A stretch of 64,000 nt of DNA from an uncultured Lachnospiraceae bacterium. Its GTDB lineage: Bacteria > Bacillota > Clostridia > Lachnospirales > Lachnospiraceae. Made by a program: the position numbers and the translations under genes. The DNA lies in assembly GCA_910577825.1 (NCBI GenBank), contig CAJTOK010000003.1:66157-130156 (forward strand), written 5' to 3'. This document shows, piece after piece, positions 1 through 9,508 of the stretch; the first letter of the stretch is position 1; every line of letters begins with the position of its first letter. The notes below the pieces were generated by a model. That model did not search any database. It saw only the letters and a list, made by a program, of their open reading frames with translations, and was not told the origin of the DNA.

Positions 1-1
1 A

Positions 2-3000
2 CAGCAGTTATATGGTGTTCTTGCTTCTGGTACAGAGAATGATGATGCAGAATATGAATGGGTATCACCAGATGACCCTAATGGAAGTTATGTAAAGATT
101 TCACCACAGGGGCGTTATGCAACTGTAAAGGCTGTAAAAACTACACCATCCGGGGGGCATGTAACAGTTACACTTAGGAGGACTACGCCAGACGGAATAA
201 CCCTTACAGCTTCCTGCCAGATTATTATTGATATAACGACTTCAGGTTTCCATATAGTGCCTTCCAAGCTTACTATGGAATCTGGTGATGTCCAGACTAT
301 TACAACTGACCTTAAAGGTTCATACAGGCTGACATGGATTTCTTCAGATACGAATGTTGTTACTGTAGTAGATTCATCAGCTGCTACACCTGCTGCACAG
401 GTTACAGCACGTAAGCCTGGCACAGCAGTTATTACAGCAGTTAATGCTGCCAATAATGTATACTCTACATGTATTATTACTGTACAGCAGCTTGTTACAG
501 GCCTTGATATAGGCATAGCAGGCAAAAAGTATACTACATATGATACAACACTTGAAGAAGGTTTTGTATTTATGGAAGCTTTATACCAGCCAAGTAATGC
601 TACTGAAAAGGATTTTAAGTGGGATTCGTCTGACAAGACAGTTGCTACTGTAGATGAAACTGGTAAGGTTACTCTTTTAAAAGAAGGTACTACTTATATT
701 TCCGTTGCAAGCAGCAAGTATACAGCATTTTGTATATTAAATATAGTGACAACACCGCCTACACCGATATCTACAATTACAACTGAGCCAAAAGAACTTA
801 ATATGGTTAAGGGTGACACAAGTATTATAAAAGCTACATATGTTCCTATAGATGCTACTGACCCTACACTTATATGGACTTCTCTGGATGAAAAGGTTGC
901 CAAGGTTGATAATACAGGAAAGGTTACAGCGGCCGGGGTTGGTGCAACTTATATTAATATTGAGGCATCACTTGCAGATTCAAATGGCAATAAAGCGAAG
1001 GCATTAGTTAAGGTTACTGTAAGGGATAAGCTTACATCTATAGAGTTTGAAGCAAAGACTACATATGTCAGCATAGGAAGTTCAAAGCAGCTTAATGTTA
1101 TTTTTAAGCCTGATAAGGATGTGAATAAAAAACTTACATTTTCTTCATCAGATGATTCGATATTTAAAGTTACACCTGGCAAGGAAGAGGGCACATGTAT
1201 TATACAGGGTATTGCTGCAGGGCAGGCAGTGCTTTCATGTGTGTCTGAGGAGTTAGGGCAGGCAGGTGTAAAGACATGTATGGTATATGTTACAGAAGCA
1301 GATGTAGCGGCTAAGGATTTTATAATAACGCCGGCTGCTGAAACTGTTTATATTGGCCAGACTTTACAGATGGTTAAGACATTTACACCAGAGAATGCTA
1401 CTAACCAGAATGTAACATGGAATTCTTCGGATTCAGGTATTGCAAGTGTTACTTCACTTGGCCTTGTAAGGGGTGTAAAGGAAGGAAAGGTTACTGTTTC
1501 TGCTGTATATACAGATACTGCAAACAAAGTGCCTATAATCAGGACCAGTACGATTGAAGTAAAGCCTGTTCCAATAAATGTTACAGATTTTGATGTTACG
1601 CCTGATACACAGAATATAAAGGTTGGTGAAACTTTTTCACTGACTCCTGTATTTACACCAAATAACGCATCTAATAAGAATGTTGATTACCAGTCACTTG
1701 ATGAAGGTGTTGTTACTGTTAGTGAAAAAGGCCAGGTTACAGGTGTTGGTGCTGGTGATGCAATAATACAGTGCCAGGCTGAGGACGGCGGTTTTATTGC
1801 AACATGTATGGTACATGTTGAAAATGCCATTGAATTTTCATTATCACCTGCAACAAGAGAAATAGCGGTAGGCAGGAGTTTTAAGCTTAAAAAAGTGACA
1901 AATCCTGAAAATGCTAAGAAAACAGCTGAATGGTCTACTTCTAATTCATCTATTGCAAGGGTAGATGCTTCAGGAAAGGTTACAGGCAGAAGGATTGGTT
2001 CATGTACAATTACATGCAGGCTTACAAAGTATAACCAGAGTGCAAGGTGCAAGGTAAAAGTTGCAAAGCTTAAAAGTAAAGTAACTATAGATAAGAAAAA
2101 TATAAGGCTTGGCGTAGGGCAGACATACAGGCTTAAAAAGACTGTAACGTCAAATGATACTTCACTTCCAGAAGTAACATGGAAGTCTGCTAATAAGAAG
2201 GTTGCTAAAGTAAGCAGTGGCGGAAAGATTACTGGCAAGAAAGAAGGGCTTACTAAAATTACAGTTACAACAAATGATTCTGTACGCGCAAAGGCAACAT
2301 GTAAGGTAAGGGTAATACAGAGGGTATCAGGTATAAGCCTTAATTCTGATTATATGGTTTGCTATGTAGGAAGAAGCAAAAAACTTAAAGCTAAGTATAA
2401 ACCATCTAATGCAACTATTAAAAAGGTTAAATGGACCAGTGGTGACGAGAATATAGCAAGGGTTACCGGCTCAGGCAAGGTAAGGGGAATAGCAGAAGGC
2501 AATACTTATATTACCGCAACAACTACAGATGGCAGTAATAAAAGGGCAAGATGTTTTGTAAAGGTACTTGACGAAGTTCCTGTTACAAGCATAGTAGTTG
2601 CACAGACTGAACTTACATTGCAGAGAGGTGACAGCAGGAACCTTACATATAAGGTGCTTCCAGATAATACATCAGACAGCCTTGAATTTGCTTCAGATAA
2701 TGAAAGGGTTGCAAAAGTTAATAAGAAGGGAAGGGTAACAGCAGTAGGGACTGGTGATGCCACTATTACAATCCTTGCAACAAGCGGAGCTTCATCAACT
2801 GTTGATGTAAATGTAGTTGCACTTAATAAGACAGACCTTGTTATGAGGCAGTATGATTCAGAATCCCTTACGGTATTTGGTACTGCGGATACAGTTACAT
2901 GGTATACTTCAAATGCAAGGGTTGCTACGGTAGATAATGGCAGGATTGTGGGAAGGTCTGAGGGCATAACATATGTATATGCTTATGTAAACGGATGCAA

Positions 3001-3040
3001 GTTAAGCTGCAGGGTTACAATAACATCTGTAAATTCGTAA
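2..3040 (+). CDS. Bacterial Ig-like (Big_2) repeat surface protein, 5' end outside window
   Basis: The frame is open from base 2, so this is the C-terminal ~1012 residues of a larger protein whose start lies upstream. It consists almost entirely of about twelve repeats of 75-90 residues. Each carries the Big_2 signature: a W-x-S-S/D-x-x-x-A-x-V core, then a G-K-V-T turn and a G-x-x-x-I-x-V/A strand. Such domains form extracellular beta-sandwiches in adhesins and surface proteins. Lysine and arginine are enriched in the last third. The protein ends inside a repeat-like strand, with no LPXTG motif or terminal membrane segment, so any anchor must be upstream or non-covalent. The stop is followed directly by the recN ribosome binding site, so the two may share a transcript. 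The exact function is unknown. Confidence 0.9.
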   Translation, partial: QQLYGVLASGTENDDAEYEWVSPDDPNGSYVKISPQGRYATVKAVKTTPSGGHVTVTLRRTTPDGITLTASCQIIIDITTSGFHIVPSKLTMESGDVQTITTDLKGSYRLTWISSDTNVVTVVDSSAATPAAQVTARKPGTAVITAVNAANNVYSTCIITVQQLVTGLDIGIAGKKYTTYDTTLEEGFVFMEALYQPSNATEKDFKWDSSDKTVATVDETGKVTLLKEGTTYISVASSKYTAFCILNIVTTPPTPISTITTEPKELNMVKGDTSIIKATYVPIDATDPTLIWTSLDEKVAKVDNTGKVTAAGVGATYINIEASLADSNGNKAKALVKVTVRDKLTSIEFEAKTTYVSIGSSKQLNVIFKPDKDVNKKLTFSSSDDSIFKVTPGKEEGTCIIQGIAAGQAVLSCVSEELGQAGVKTCMVYVTEADVAAKDFIITPAAETVYIGQTLQMVKTFTPENATNQNVTWNSSDSGIASVTSLGLVRGVKEGKVTVSAVYTDTANKVPIIRTSTIEVKPVPINVTDFDVTPDTQNIKVGETFSLTPVFTPNNASNKNVDYQSLDEGVVTVSEKGQVTGVGAGDAIIQCQAEDGGFIATCMVHVENAIEFSLSPATREIAVGRSFKLKKVTNPENAKKTAEWSTSNSSIARVDASGKVTGRRIGSCTITCRLTKYNQSARCKVKVAKLKSKVTIDKKNIRLGVGQTYRLKKTVTSNDTSLPEVTWKSANKKVAKVSSGGKITGKKEGLTKITVTTNDSVRAKATCKVRVIQRVSGISLNSDYMVCYVGRSKKLKAKYKPSNATIKKVKWTSGDENIARVTGSGKVRGIAEGNTYITATTTDGSNKRARCFVKVLDEVPVTSIVVAQTELTLQRGDSRNLTYKVLPDNTSDSLEFASDNERVAKVNKKGRVTAVGTGDATITILATSGASSTVDVNVVALNKTDLVMRQYDSESLTVFGTADTVTWYTSNARVATVDNGRIVGRSEGITYVYAYVNGCKLSCRVTITSVNS

Positions 3041-3056
3041 GAAGGAGGCAGAAAAC

Positions 3057-4742
3057 TTGCTTTTAAATTTACATGTTAAGAACCTTGCTATAATTGATGA
3101 AATTGAGGTTGACTTTTCGGACGGGATGAATGTCCTGACGGGTGAAACCGGTGCAGGAAAGTCGGTAATAATTGGCTCTATTAATATGGCAATAGGGGGT
3201 AAAGCCCCCAAAGACGTTATCAGGAAAGGTGCAGGTTTTGCACTGGCAGAGCTGTTATTTTCTGTAGATACAAAAGAACAGAAACAATATCTTGAGAAAC
3301 ATGGAATTACAACAGAGAATGATGAAGTCCTGGTTTCCCGTAAGTTTACAAAGGGAAGGGGGATTAACAGGATTAATGGTGAAAGTGTACCTGTATCGGT
3401 ACTTAAACAGGCAACGGCTGTACTTATTGATGTCCACGGGCAGAATGAGCAGCAGTCGCTGCTGTATAAAGCAAAGCATATGGAAATAGTGGACAGGTAT
3501 GCCAAAGAAGAAATGGCTGGCATTGATGTAAAGTATGCAGAAGTTTACAGCAGTTATAAGAAGCTTATAGAACAGAGGGATGCTGAAAATATCCCGGAGG
3601 AAGAAAGACTCCGTGAAATTTCTTTTATGGAGTATGAGCTTGAGGAAATAGAAAATGCAGCACTTGTGCATGGTGAGGAAGAAAGCCTGGAGGAAAGGTA
3701 CAGGAAGCTGTCAAATGCCAGTTCAGTTATAAACGGGCTGGGTGAGATTTATTCACTGACAGGCTCTAATGCCAATGATACAATATCTGAAAAACTTGCA
3801 TATTCACTTAGAATAATAGGAAGGCTTTGTGAATATGATGATAATATAAACCAGTTTGCAGAACAGCTTTCAGAAATTGACAGCCTTGTATCTGATTTTA
3901 ACAGGGATATAACAAGTTATATGGAAGATATGGAAACAGATACCGGGGAACTTGGGCAGACAGAACAGCGTCTTGACTTAGTCAGGAAGATTAAGGCAAG
4001 GTTTGGTGCTACAACATCACTTGTTAATGAATATGCAGACAGGCTTCGGGAGAAATTAGGCCGTTACAGGGAGTATGAATCATATAAGGCAGGGCTTGAA
4101 GAAAAGATAAAGAAAAAAGAAGAAGAACTGGGAAGGCTTTCTTCCCAGATGTCTGCTGTACGTAAGAAGTGTGCAAAGATACTTGAAAAAGAAATAACAG
4201 AAGCGCTTGCTGACCTTAATTTCCTGCAGGTACAGTTTTCTATAGATATACGCCAGTTAAATGAATATACGGCAAATGGCACTGATGAAATAGAGTTTAT
4301 GCTTTCTGCCAATCCAGGCGAGGATTTAAAGCCTATTGGAATGGCAGCATCAGGCGGTGAACTTTCAAGGATAATGCTTGCAGTTAAAGCGGTGCTTGCA
4401 GAGCATGACGAAACCAGCACACTTATATTTGATGAAATAGATACGGGGATAAGTGGCAGGACGGCACAGAAAGTTGCTGAAAAGATGGCGCTTATAGCAG
4501 GCAGGCATCAGGTAATATGTATATCACACCTTGCACAGATAGCAGCAATGGCAGATGCACATTATCTTATAGAAAAGACAAGCGGCCCGTCGCATACAAG
4601 TACACAGATACGCCTGTTAAATGGGCAGGAAGAAGTAAATGAGCTTGCAAGGATACTTGGAGGGGCCAGGATAACCGAATCTGTTATAAAAAGCGCCAAA
4701 GAGATGAAGGAACTTGCAGCAAATCTTAAAAAAAATTTGTAG
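3057..4742 (+). CDS. recN: DNA repair protein RecN
   Basis: SMC-like ATPase of 561 residues that acts early in double-strand-break repair. The N-terminal half-site ATPase shows Walker A GETGAGKS at residues 29-36. A central coiled coil follows, and the C-terminal half carries the ABC signature (SGGELSR, about 432-438) and Walker B with DEIDTGISG (about 459-467). Length and architecture match the family. The start is TTG: GAAGGAGG lies eight bases upstream and no ATG fits the conserved N-terminus. Together with the two genes downstream it gives the recN-spoIVB-spo0A order typical of endospore formers. No LexA-like operator is evident upstream, where the previous gene abuts. Confidence 0.97.
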   Translation: MLLNLHVKNLAIIDEIEVDFSDGMNVLTGETGAGKSVIIGSINMAIGGKAPKDVIRKGAGFALAELLFSVDTKEQKQYLEKHGITTENDEVLVSRKFTKGRGINRINGESVPVSVLKQATAVLIDVHGQNEQQSLLYKAKHMEIVDRYAKEEMAGIDVKYAEVYSSYKKLIEQRDAENIPEEERLREISFMEYELEEIENAALVHGEEESLEERYRKLSNASSVINGLGEIYSLTGSNANDTISEKLAYSLRIIGRLCEYDDNINQFAEQLSEIDSLVSDFNRDITSYMEDMETDTGELGQTEQRLDLVRKIKARFGATTSLVNEYADRLREKLGRYREYESYKAGLEEKIKKKEEELGRLSSQMSAVRKKCAKILEKEITEALADLNFLQVQFSIDIRQLNEYTANGTDEIEFMLSANPGEDLKPIGMAASGGELSRIMLAVKAVLAEHDETSTLIFDEIDTGISGRTAQKVAEKMALIAGRHQVICISHLAQIAAMADAHYLIEKTSGPSHTSTQIRLLNGQEEVNELARILGGARITESVIKSAKEMKELAANLKKNL

Positions 4743-4775
4743 ATTCAGGACATACTTCTAAAGAAATGCGAATAT

Positions 4776-4824
4776 AAAAGGTACAACTGGTACATTATAA
4801 TTATGTATGGCTGTACCTTTTTAT
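4776..4824 (+). terminator. Rho-independent terminator after recN
   Basis: Ten-base perfect arms, AAAAGGTACA (4776-4785) and TGTACCTTTT (4812-4821), are followed by further T/A-rich sequence. The position directly after recN and before spoIVB suggests the two are transcribed separately. Confidence 0.75.
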
Positions 4825-4869
4825 ATTATAGGGGAATTTTAAAATATATTTCTGACAGGAGTATGGAAT

Positions 4870-6165
4870 ATGGACAAAAATTTAACCAGCAGTGATTTGA
4901 GAAGAAAATACAGGGTCTTTCTTGCTATTGCATTATGTGTAAATATATTTGCGGCAGCAGCATATTATATCTGGTATATAGACAGAAAAGTACCTGACAG
5001 CATTATGCTTGTGGAGAACAGGGAAGAAAGCCTGGAATTTAATGTACCACTTGAAGGGGAGATTGACGGCGCAGTCGATGTAATCAGTATAAAAAATACA
5101 AATAGTGCACATGACGGCAATATACATTTTAACCTGAACCAGACTGTCAGGATGCAGGCGAATAATACAGGGAGTTATAAAGCTAAGTTAAAGCTGTTCG
5201 GCCTGTTCCATTATAAAAATATACAGATAGATGTTATTAAGGAACAGAAAGTCATGCCGTCGGGCAGTGCCGTCGGGCTTTATATTAATTCAGATGGTGT
5301 AATGGTGCTTGGCACATCTGAGGTTACAGGAAAGGATGGTTTTACTTATGAACCGGCTGCCAATATATTGAGGGCAGGCGATTATATTTACAAGGTAAAC
5401 AACAGGAAAGTTGAGAATATAGAAGATGTGGCAGAGGCGGTACAGGATAATGGCGGCGGCAGGGTGACAATATATCTTAGAAGAAATAATAATAATATAA
5501 AGGTCAAAGTTGATACAGTTCTTGCAGGTGATGGCGAATATAAAATAGGTGCATGGCTGCGTGAAGATACAGAAGGAATCGGGACTTTAACATATGTTAC
5601 AGAAGATAATAATTATGCAGCACTGGGGCACGGTATAACAGATATAGATACAGGGATTCTTATTGATATAAAGAATGGTGGTGTATACCCTGCCAAAATC
5701 AGCCAGGTAATACGTGGGGAGGCAGGTTCACCAGGGGAGGTGCTTGGCTCAGTAAAACTTGGCGGCACAAACCGCCTGGGCACAATTAATAATAATACAA
5801 ATTATGGTATATCGGGGGAATTATTTGACAATAATTATCTATATAACAGCAGCAAAGCACTTCCCGTTGCAATGAAGCAGGAGGTGGATAAAGGCAAGGC
5901 AACAGTAAGATGCCAGCTTGGGGAAGAAGTAGAGGATTATGAAGTTGAGATTGAGAAAATAAACATTAATTCCAAAGAAAATAAAGGAATGGTAATAAAA
6001 GTTACAGATAAAAGGCTTCTAAGCAAAGCAGGAGGGATTGTGCAGGGAATGAGCGGTTCGCCAGTTATGCAGAATAATAAAATAATTGGTGCTGTAACGC
6101 ATGTATTTGTCAACGACCCGTCAAGGGGATATGGAATATTTATAGAAGATATGCTTTCTGAATGA
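4870..6165 (+). CDS. spoIVB: SpoIVB serine peptidase (S55), sporulation checkpoint protease
   Basis: Secreted serine peptidase of 431 residues. In Bacillus it is made in the forespore and signals across the intermembrane space to trigger pro-sigma-K processing. Residues about 17-36 form an N-terminal membrane anchor. A PDZ domain occupies roughly 120-215. The peptidase domain follows, with GHG (His254) and the GMSGSP motif (393-398) that holds the catalytic serine. Length and order match the family. AGGAG lies at the proper distance upstream of the ATG. Adjacency to spo0A is the standard arrangement. I could not pick out a sigma-G type promoter with confidence. Confidence 0.96.
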   Translation: MDKNLTSSDLRRKYRVFLAIALCVNIFAAAAYYIWYIDRKVPDSIMLVENREESLEFNVPLEGEIDGAVDVISIKNTNSAHDGNIHFNLNQTVRMQANNTGSYKAKLKLFGLFHYKNIQIDVIKEQKVMPSGSAVGLYINSDGVMVLGTSEVTGKDGFTYEPAANILRAGDYIYKVNNRKVENIEDVAEAVQDNGGGRVTIYLRRNNNNIKVKVDTVLAGDGEYKIGAWLREDTEGIGTLTYVTEDNNYAALGHGITDIDTGILIDIKNGGVYPAKISQVIRGEAGSPGEVLGSVKLGGTNRLGTINNNTNYGISGELFDNNYLYNSSKALPVAMKQEVDKGKATVRCQLGEEVEDYEVEIEKININSKENKGMVIKVTDKRLLSKAGGIVQGMSGSPVMQNNKIIGAVTHVFVNDPSRGYGIFIEDMLSE

Positions 6166-6269
6166 AACAGCCGCTTTAAAACTGCTGTCATATCCTGGAT
6201 GTATATATTGTAACAATTTGTCATAAACACAGAAAGAATGGTGTTTGCTGCAAATGTTTTAAAACTTCC

Positions 6270-6276
6270 GTCGAAA
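6270..6276 (+). promoter_or_regulatory. Possible 0A box upstream of spo0A
   Basis: CGTCGAA differs at one position from the TGTCGAA core bound by phosphorylated Spo0A and lies about 106 bases before the chosen spo0A start. Autoregulation of spo0A is known in Bacillus. One mismatched heptamer is weak evidence. Confidence 0.3.
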
Positions 6277-6381
6277 AGTAACATTTTTTTAGTGTTGCGG
6301 CAATATATTTATATATATATGATTTTATTATAACCCCATATAAAGAGAAAGGATATGCCTTTAGGCAGGAAGGGAAATGTG

Positions 6382-7173
6382 ATGCAGAACGTCAAAGTGT
6401 TATTAGTTGATGATAACAAAAGAATTGTTAATTTACTTAAAGAAGCCCTTACTAAAGAACCTGATATGGAGGTTGCCGGGACTGCAGCAGACGGCGAAGA
6501 AGCACTTAAATTAATAGAACTATATAAACCTGATGTGGTTTTACTGGATTTAATTATGCCGAAAATAGACGGTCTTGGTGTTATGGAAAAATTAAGAAAC
6601 AATACAGGATATACGCCTAAAATTATAGTAGTTTCGGCAGTAAGCCAGGAAAGCGTTACTGAAAATGCGTTTGAACTTGGCGCAGCATACTATATATTAA
6701 AGCCTTTTGATACACGTATGGTTGTAAACAGAACAAGGGCAGTAGCCCTGTATGATGAAAAGGACAACCGGGTTATAAATACGGTTTTTACAAATAAACA
6801 GCATATAAAGAAAATAAGCAACCTTGAATCAGATGTAACAAATATAATACATGAAATCGGTGTTCCAGCACATATTAAGGGATACCAGTATTTAAGGGAT
6901 GCAATAATTATGTCCGTAAATGATAATGAGATTTTAGGTTCAATAACCAAGCGTCTTTACCCTGCCATTGCCAAAAGCCATAAAACTACTTCAAGCCGTG
7001 TGGAAAGGGCTATAAGACATGCAATAGAGGTTGCATGGAGCCGTGGCAAGATGGATACAATAGAAGAGCTTTTTGGATATACAGTCAATTCAGGCAAAGG
7101 AAAGCCTACAAATTCAGAGTTTGTGGCACTTATTGCAGATAAAATACGTTTAGAATATAAAATGAGGGCATAA
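6382..7173 (+). CDS. spo0A: Stage 0 sporulation response regulator Spo0A
   Basis: Master regulator of sporulation entry. Receiver domain residues 1-120 carry the acidic pair D10/D11 and phospho-acceptor D56. The Spo0A C-terminal DNA-binding domain covers about 150-263 and includes the family hallmark SSRVERAIRHAIEVAWSRG. An in-frame ATG nine codons upstream (6355) has its GG only three bases away. The ATG chosen here has AGGAAGGG seven bases upstream and gives the usual N-terminus with a 263-residue protein, close to the ~267 of Bacillus. It follows spoIVB after a 216-base gap that probably holds its promoter. Confidence 0.97.
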   Translation: MQNVKVLLVDDNKRIVNLLKEALTKEPDMEVAGTAADGEEALKLIELYKPDVVLLDLIMPKIDGLGVMEKLRNNTGYTPKIIVVSAVSQESVTENAFELGAAYYILKPFDTRMVVNRTRAVALYDEKDNRVINTVFTNKQHIKKISNLESDVTNIIHEIGVPAHIKGYQYLRDAIIMSVNDNEILGSITKRLYPAIAKSHKTTSSRVERAIRHAIEVAWSRGKMDTIEELFGYTVNSGKGKPTNSEFVALIADKIRLEYKMRA

Positions 7174-7198
7174 GAAATTCAATTTCATTAAAAAAAGC

Positions 7199-7227
7199 TT
7201 TTCAGTATCAGATATTTGGAGTATAAT
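7199..7227 (+). promoter_or_regulatory. Sigma-A-type promoter for glgA
   Basis: TATAAT at 7222-7227 is a perfect -10, with TTTTCA (4/6) seventeen bases upstream. It sits 35 bases before the glgA start. Confidence 0.5.
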
Positions 7228-7261
7228 AGATACATGACCTGAATAGAAGGAGGTATTTTCG

Positions 7262-8698
7262 ATGAAAAAAGTATTATTTGTGGCATCAGAAAGTGTTCCA
7301 TTTATTAAAACTGGAGGACTTGCTGATGTAGCAGGCTCTTTACCCAAATATTTTGATAAAGAAGAGTTTGATGTAAGGGTTATGATTCCAAAGTACGCTT
7401 GTATTCCAGATGAATGGAAGCAGAAGATGCAGTACAATACACATTTTTATATTGACCTTGCATGGCGTAAACAGTACGTAGGGATTCTTGAAACGGAATA
7501 CGAAGGGATTACATTCTATTTTATTGACAATGAATTCTATTTTGCAGGGGATAAGCCTTATGGTTATATACATGAGGACATTGAAAAGTTTGCATTTTTC
7601 TGCAAAGCGTCATTATCTGCACTGCCAAGTTTAGACTTCCGGCCAGACATAATACATTGCCACGACTGGCAGACAGGGCTTATACCTGTATACCTGCACG
7701 ATATGTTTATGGAGAATGATTTCTACCATGGCATTAAAACAATAATGACTATACATAACCTTAAATTCCAGGGAATATGGGATTTGAAAAAAGTTAAGGA
7801 TATCACAGGCCTTAACCAGTCATTTTTTGCAGCAGATAAGCTGGAGGCATATGGTGATGCCAACTATCTTAAAGGCGGCATAGTTTATGCAGATATGGTA
7901 ACTACAGTAAGTGAATCATACGCAGAAGAAATTAAAATGCCATTCTATGGTGAGAAGCTTGACGGCCTTATGCGTGCACGCAGCAACTGCCTTACAGGAA
8001 TTGTCAATGGACTTGATTACAATGAGTGGAATCCTGATACAGACCCTTTTATTTACACCAATTACAATGCAAAGACTTTCCGCAAGGAGAAAATCAAGAA
8101 TAAGAGGGGGCTGCAGAAAGAACTCGGGCTTGCACAGGATGACAGGAAATTTATGGTAGGCATTATATCAAGGCTTACTGACCAGAAAGGGCTGGACCTT
8201 GTCGACTATGTTATAGAGGAGATATGTGCTGAAGATGTACAGCTTGTAGTCCTTGGTACAGGTGAAGAGAAGTATGAGCACCTGTTCAGGCATTTTGAAT
8301 GGAAATACCATGACAGGGTATCTGCTAACATTTACTATTCAAACGAACGTTCGCATAAAATATATGCAGCATGTGACGCATTCCTTATGCCATCACTCTT
8401 TGAACCATGTGGTTTAAGCCAGCTTATGAGCCTCAGATATGGTACAATACCTATTGTAAGGGAAACTGGCGGGCTTAAAGATACAGTAGAACCATATAAT
8501 GAATATGAAGGAACAGGGACAGGTTTCTCATTTGCCAATTACAACGCACATGAGATGCTTAATACTATAAATTATGCAAAAGATGTCTATTATAACAGGA
8601 AGCGTGAGTGGAATAAAATGATAGACAGGGCAATGGCAGTAGACTTCTCATGGAATAATTCAGCTAAGAAATACGCTGATTTATACAGAGGTTTATAA
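7262..8698 (+). CDS. glgA: Glycogen synthase (ADP-glucose type, GT5)
   Basis: Transfers glucose from ADP-glucose to growing alpha-1,4-glucan. It has 478 residues, the usual GlgA length. The KTGGLADV substrate-binding motif is at residues 16-23. The HCHDWQTGL segment and the C-terminal PSLFEPCGLSQLM nucleotide-sugar motif are present. GAAGGAGG precedes the ATG. No other glycogen genes (glgB, glgC, glgD, glgP) are next to it. Clostridia often make granulose or glycogen reserves before sporulation, so its place after spo0A is suggestive, but co-regulation is only inference. Confidence 0.95.
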   Translation: MKKVLFVASESVPFIKTGGLADVAGSLPKYFDKEEFDVRVMIPKYACIPDEWKQKMQYNTHFYIDLAWRKQYVGILETEYEGITFYFIDNEFYFAGDKPYGYIHEDIEKFAFFCKASLSALPSLDFRPDIIHCHDWQTGLIPVYLHDMFMENDFYHGIKTIMTIHNLKFQGIWDLKKVKDITGLNQSFFAADKLEAYGDANYLKGGIVYADMVTTVSESYAEEIKMPFYGEKLDGLMRARSNCLTGIVNGLDYNEWNPDTDPFIYTNYNAKTFRKEKIKNKRGLQKELGLAQDDRKFMVGIISRLTDQKGLDLVDYVIEEICAEDVQLVVLGTGEEKYEHLFRHFEWKYHDRVSANIYYSNERSHKIYAACDAFLMPSLFEPCGLSQLMSLRYGTIPIVRETGGLKDTVEPYNEYEGTGTGFSFANYNAHEMLNTINYAKDVYYNRKREWNKMIDRAMAVDFSWNNSAKKYADLYRGL

Positions 8699-8717
8699 AA
8701 CTGGCTGCTTTGTTATT

Positions 8718-8753
8718 AAAGCCATGCGGTCTTTACAGGCTGCATGGTTTTTA
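8718..8753 (+). terminator. Terminator after glgA
   Basis: AAAGCCATGC (8718-8727) pairs with GCATGGTTTT (8742-8751), with one G-T wobble, and the second arm runs into a run of five T. Confidence 0.75.
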
Positions 8754-8789
8754 GGATTACAAAAATGGAGAAAACCAGATTTAAACTTA

Positions 8790-8818
8790 TTGACAAAAAA
8801 TTTATTATACTGTATACT
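8790..8818 (+). promoter_or_regulatory. Strong promoter for tRNA-Thr
   Basis: Perfect -35 TTGACA (8790-8795), a 17-base spacer and -10 TATACT (8813-8818), 26 bases before the tRNA. Confidence 0.85.
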
Positions 8819-8843
8819 TTAACACATTGTAAGAAACAAGTCT

Positions 8844-8916
8844 GCTGGAATAGCTCAGCTGGCAGAGCACTTCACTCGTAATGAAGGGGCCGTGGGTTCA
8901 AATCCCATTTCCAGCT
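8844..8916 (+). tRNA. tRNA-Thr (anticodon CGT)
   Basis: A full cloverleaf can be drawn. Acceptor arms GCTGGAA and TTCCAGC pair over seven bases. The D-arm is GCTC/GAGC. The anticodon stem is CTTCA/TGAAG around loop CTCGTAA, with anticodon CGT at 8877-8879. The T-arm contains GGTTCAAATCC. The discriminator is T, and CCA is not encoded. It decodes ACG. Confidence 0.95.
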
Positions 8917-8963
8917 TATAATATTTAAAAACTTTATTGAAAGCTTTAATGGCTTTGGGACTA

Positions 8964-9009
8964 CTAAGTTCCAGGGCTTTTTGTGTATTAACAGGCTAAT
9001 GGAACTTAG
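8964..9009. repeat. Perfect 10-bp stem-loop between tRNA and SCP2-like gene
   Basis: CTAAGTTCCA (8964-8973) and TGGAACTTAG (9000-9009) are perfect complements around a 26-base loop. There is no T-run directly after it, so it need not be a terminator. RNA processing or a stability element is possible. Confidence 0.6.
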
Positions 9010-9051
9010 AAAAAATTTAACAAAAAGGAATGTAGAAAAGGAGGCAGCTTT

Positions 9052-9372
9052 ATGACATTTGATGAAATTTTTAAAAAGGTAAAGGACATGTTCCAGGATA
9101 CTGATGTAAGCCATGTAACAGAACATCTTGCTTACCAGTTCAATATAACTGGTGAGGGTGCAGGGAGTTTTTATGTTGAAGTAAAAGATGGCAAGTTAAA
9201 TATTGAGCCATATGAGTATTATGACAGGGATGCAATATTTATCTGCAAGGCGGATACATTGTTTAATATTATATCAGGAAAGACAGACCCTGTTATGGCG
9301 TTTACACTTGGACGCCTGAAAGTAGAGGGCAGCATTGAACAGGCTTTGAAGTTAAAGAATTTTATTAAATAA
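9052..9372 (+). CDS. SCP2 sterol-binding-domain protein
   Basis: A 106-residue single-domain protein of the SCP2 type, a small hydrophobic-ligand-binding alpha/beta fold. Support comes from the segment with G-x-G-S-F-Y-V-E-V-K-D-G-K near residues 35-47 and the C-terminal ISGKTDPVMAFTLGRLKVEGS motif, in which the K-hydrophobic-x-G-S turn is typical. AAAAGGAGG precedes the ATG. There is no signal peptide, so it should be cytoplasmic. The ligand is unknown and the neighbours give no clue. Confidence 0.85.
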   Translation: MTFDEIFKKVKDMFQDTDVSHVTEHLAYQFNITGEGAGSFYVEVKDGKLNIEPYEYYDRDAIFICKADTLFNIISGKTDPVMAFTLGRLKVEGSIEQALKLKNFIK

Positions 9373-9464
9373 ATTAAGAATTATTAATATTTTTTAATAG
9401 AATTTATAATAATTTAATAAAAAATATCTTAAGAAAAATTTATATGGATTTAATATGGACATGC

Positions 9465-9473
9465 TGGTATAAT
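9465..9473 (+). promoter_or_regulatory. Extended -10 promoter before response regulator
   Basis: TGGTATAAT gives a TG-extended perfect -10 (TATAAT at 9468-9473). It lies 36 bases upstream of the regulator start, downstream of a very A/T-rich stretch. No convincing -35 is seen, as extended -10 promoters allow. Confidence 0.55.
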
Positions 9474-9508
9474 CTTCTATAAACGGACATTAAGGGGATG
9501 CTTGGCAT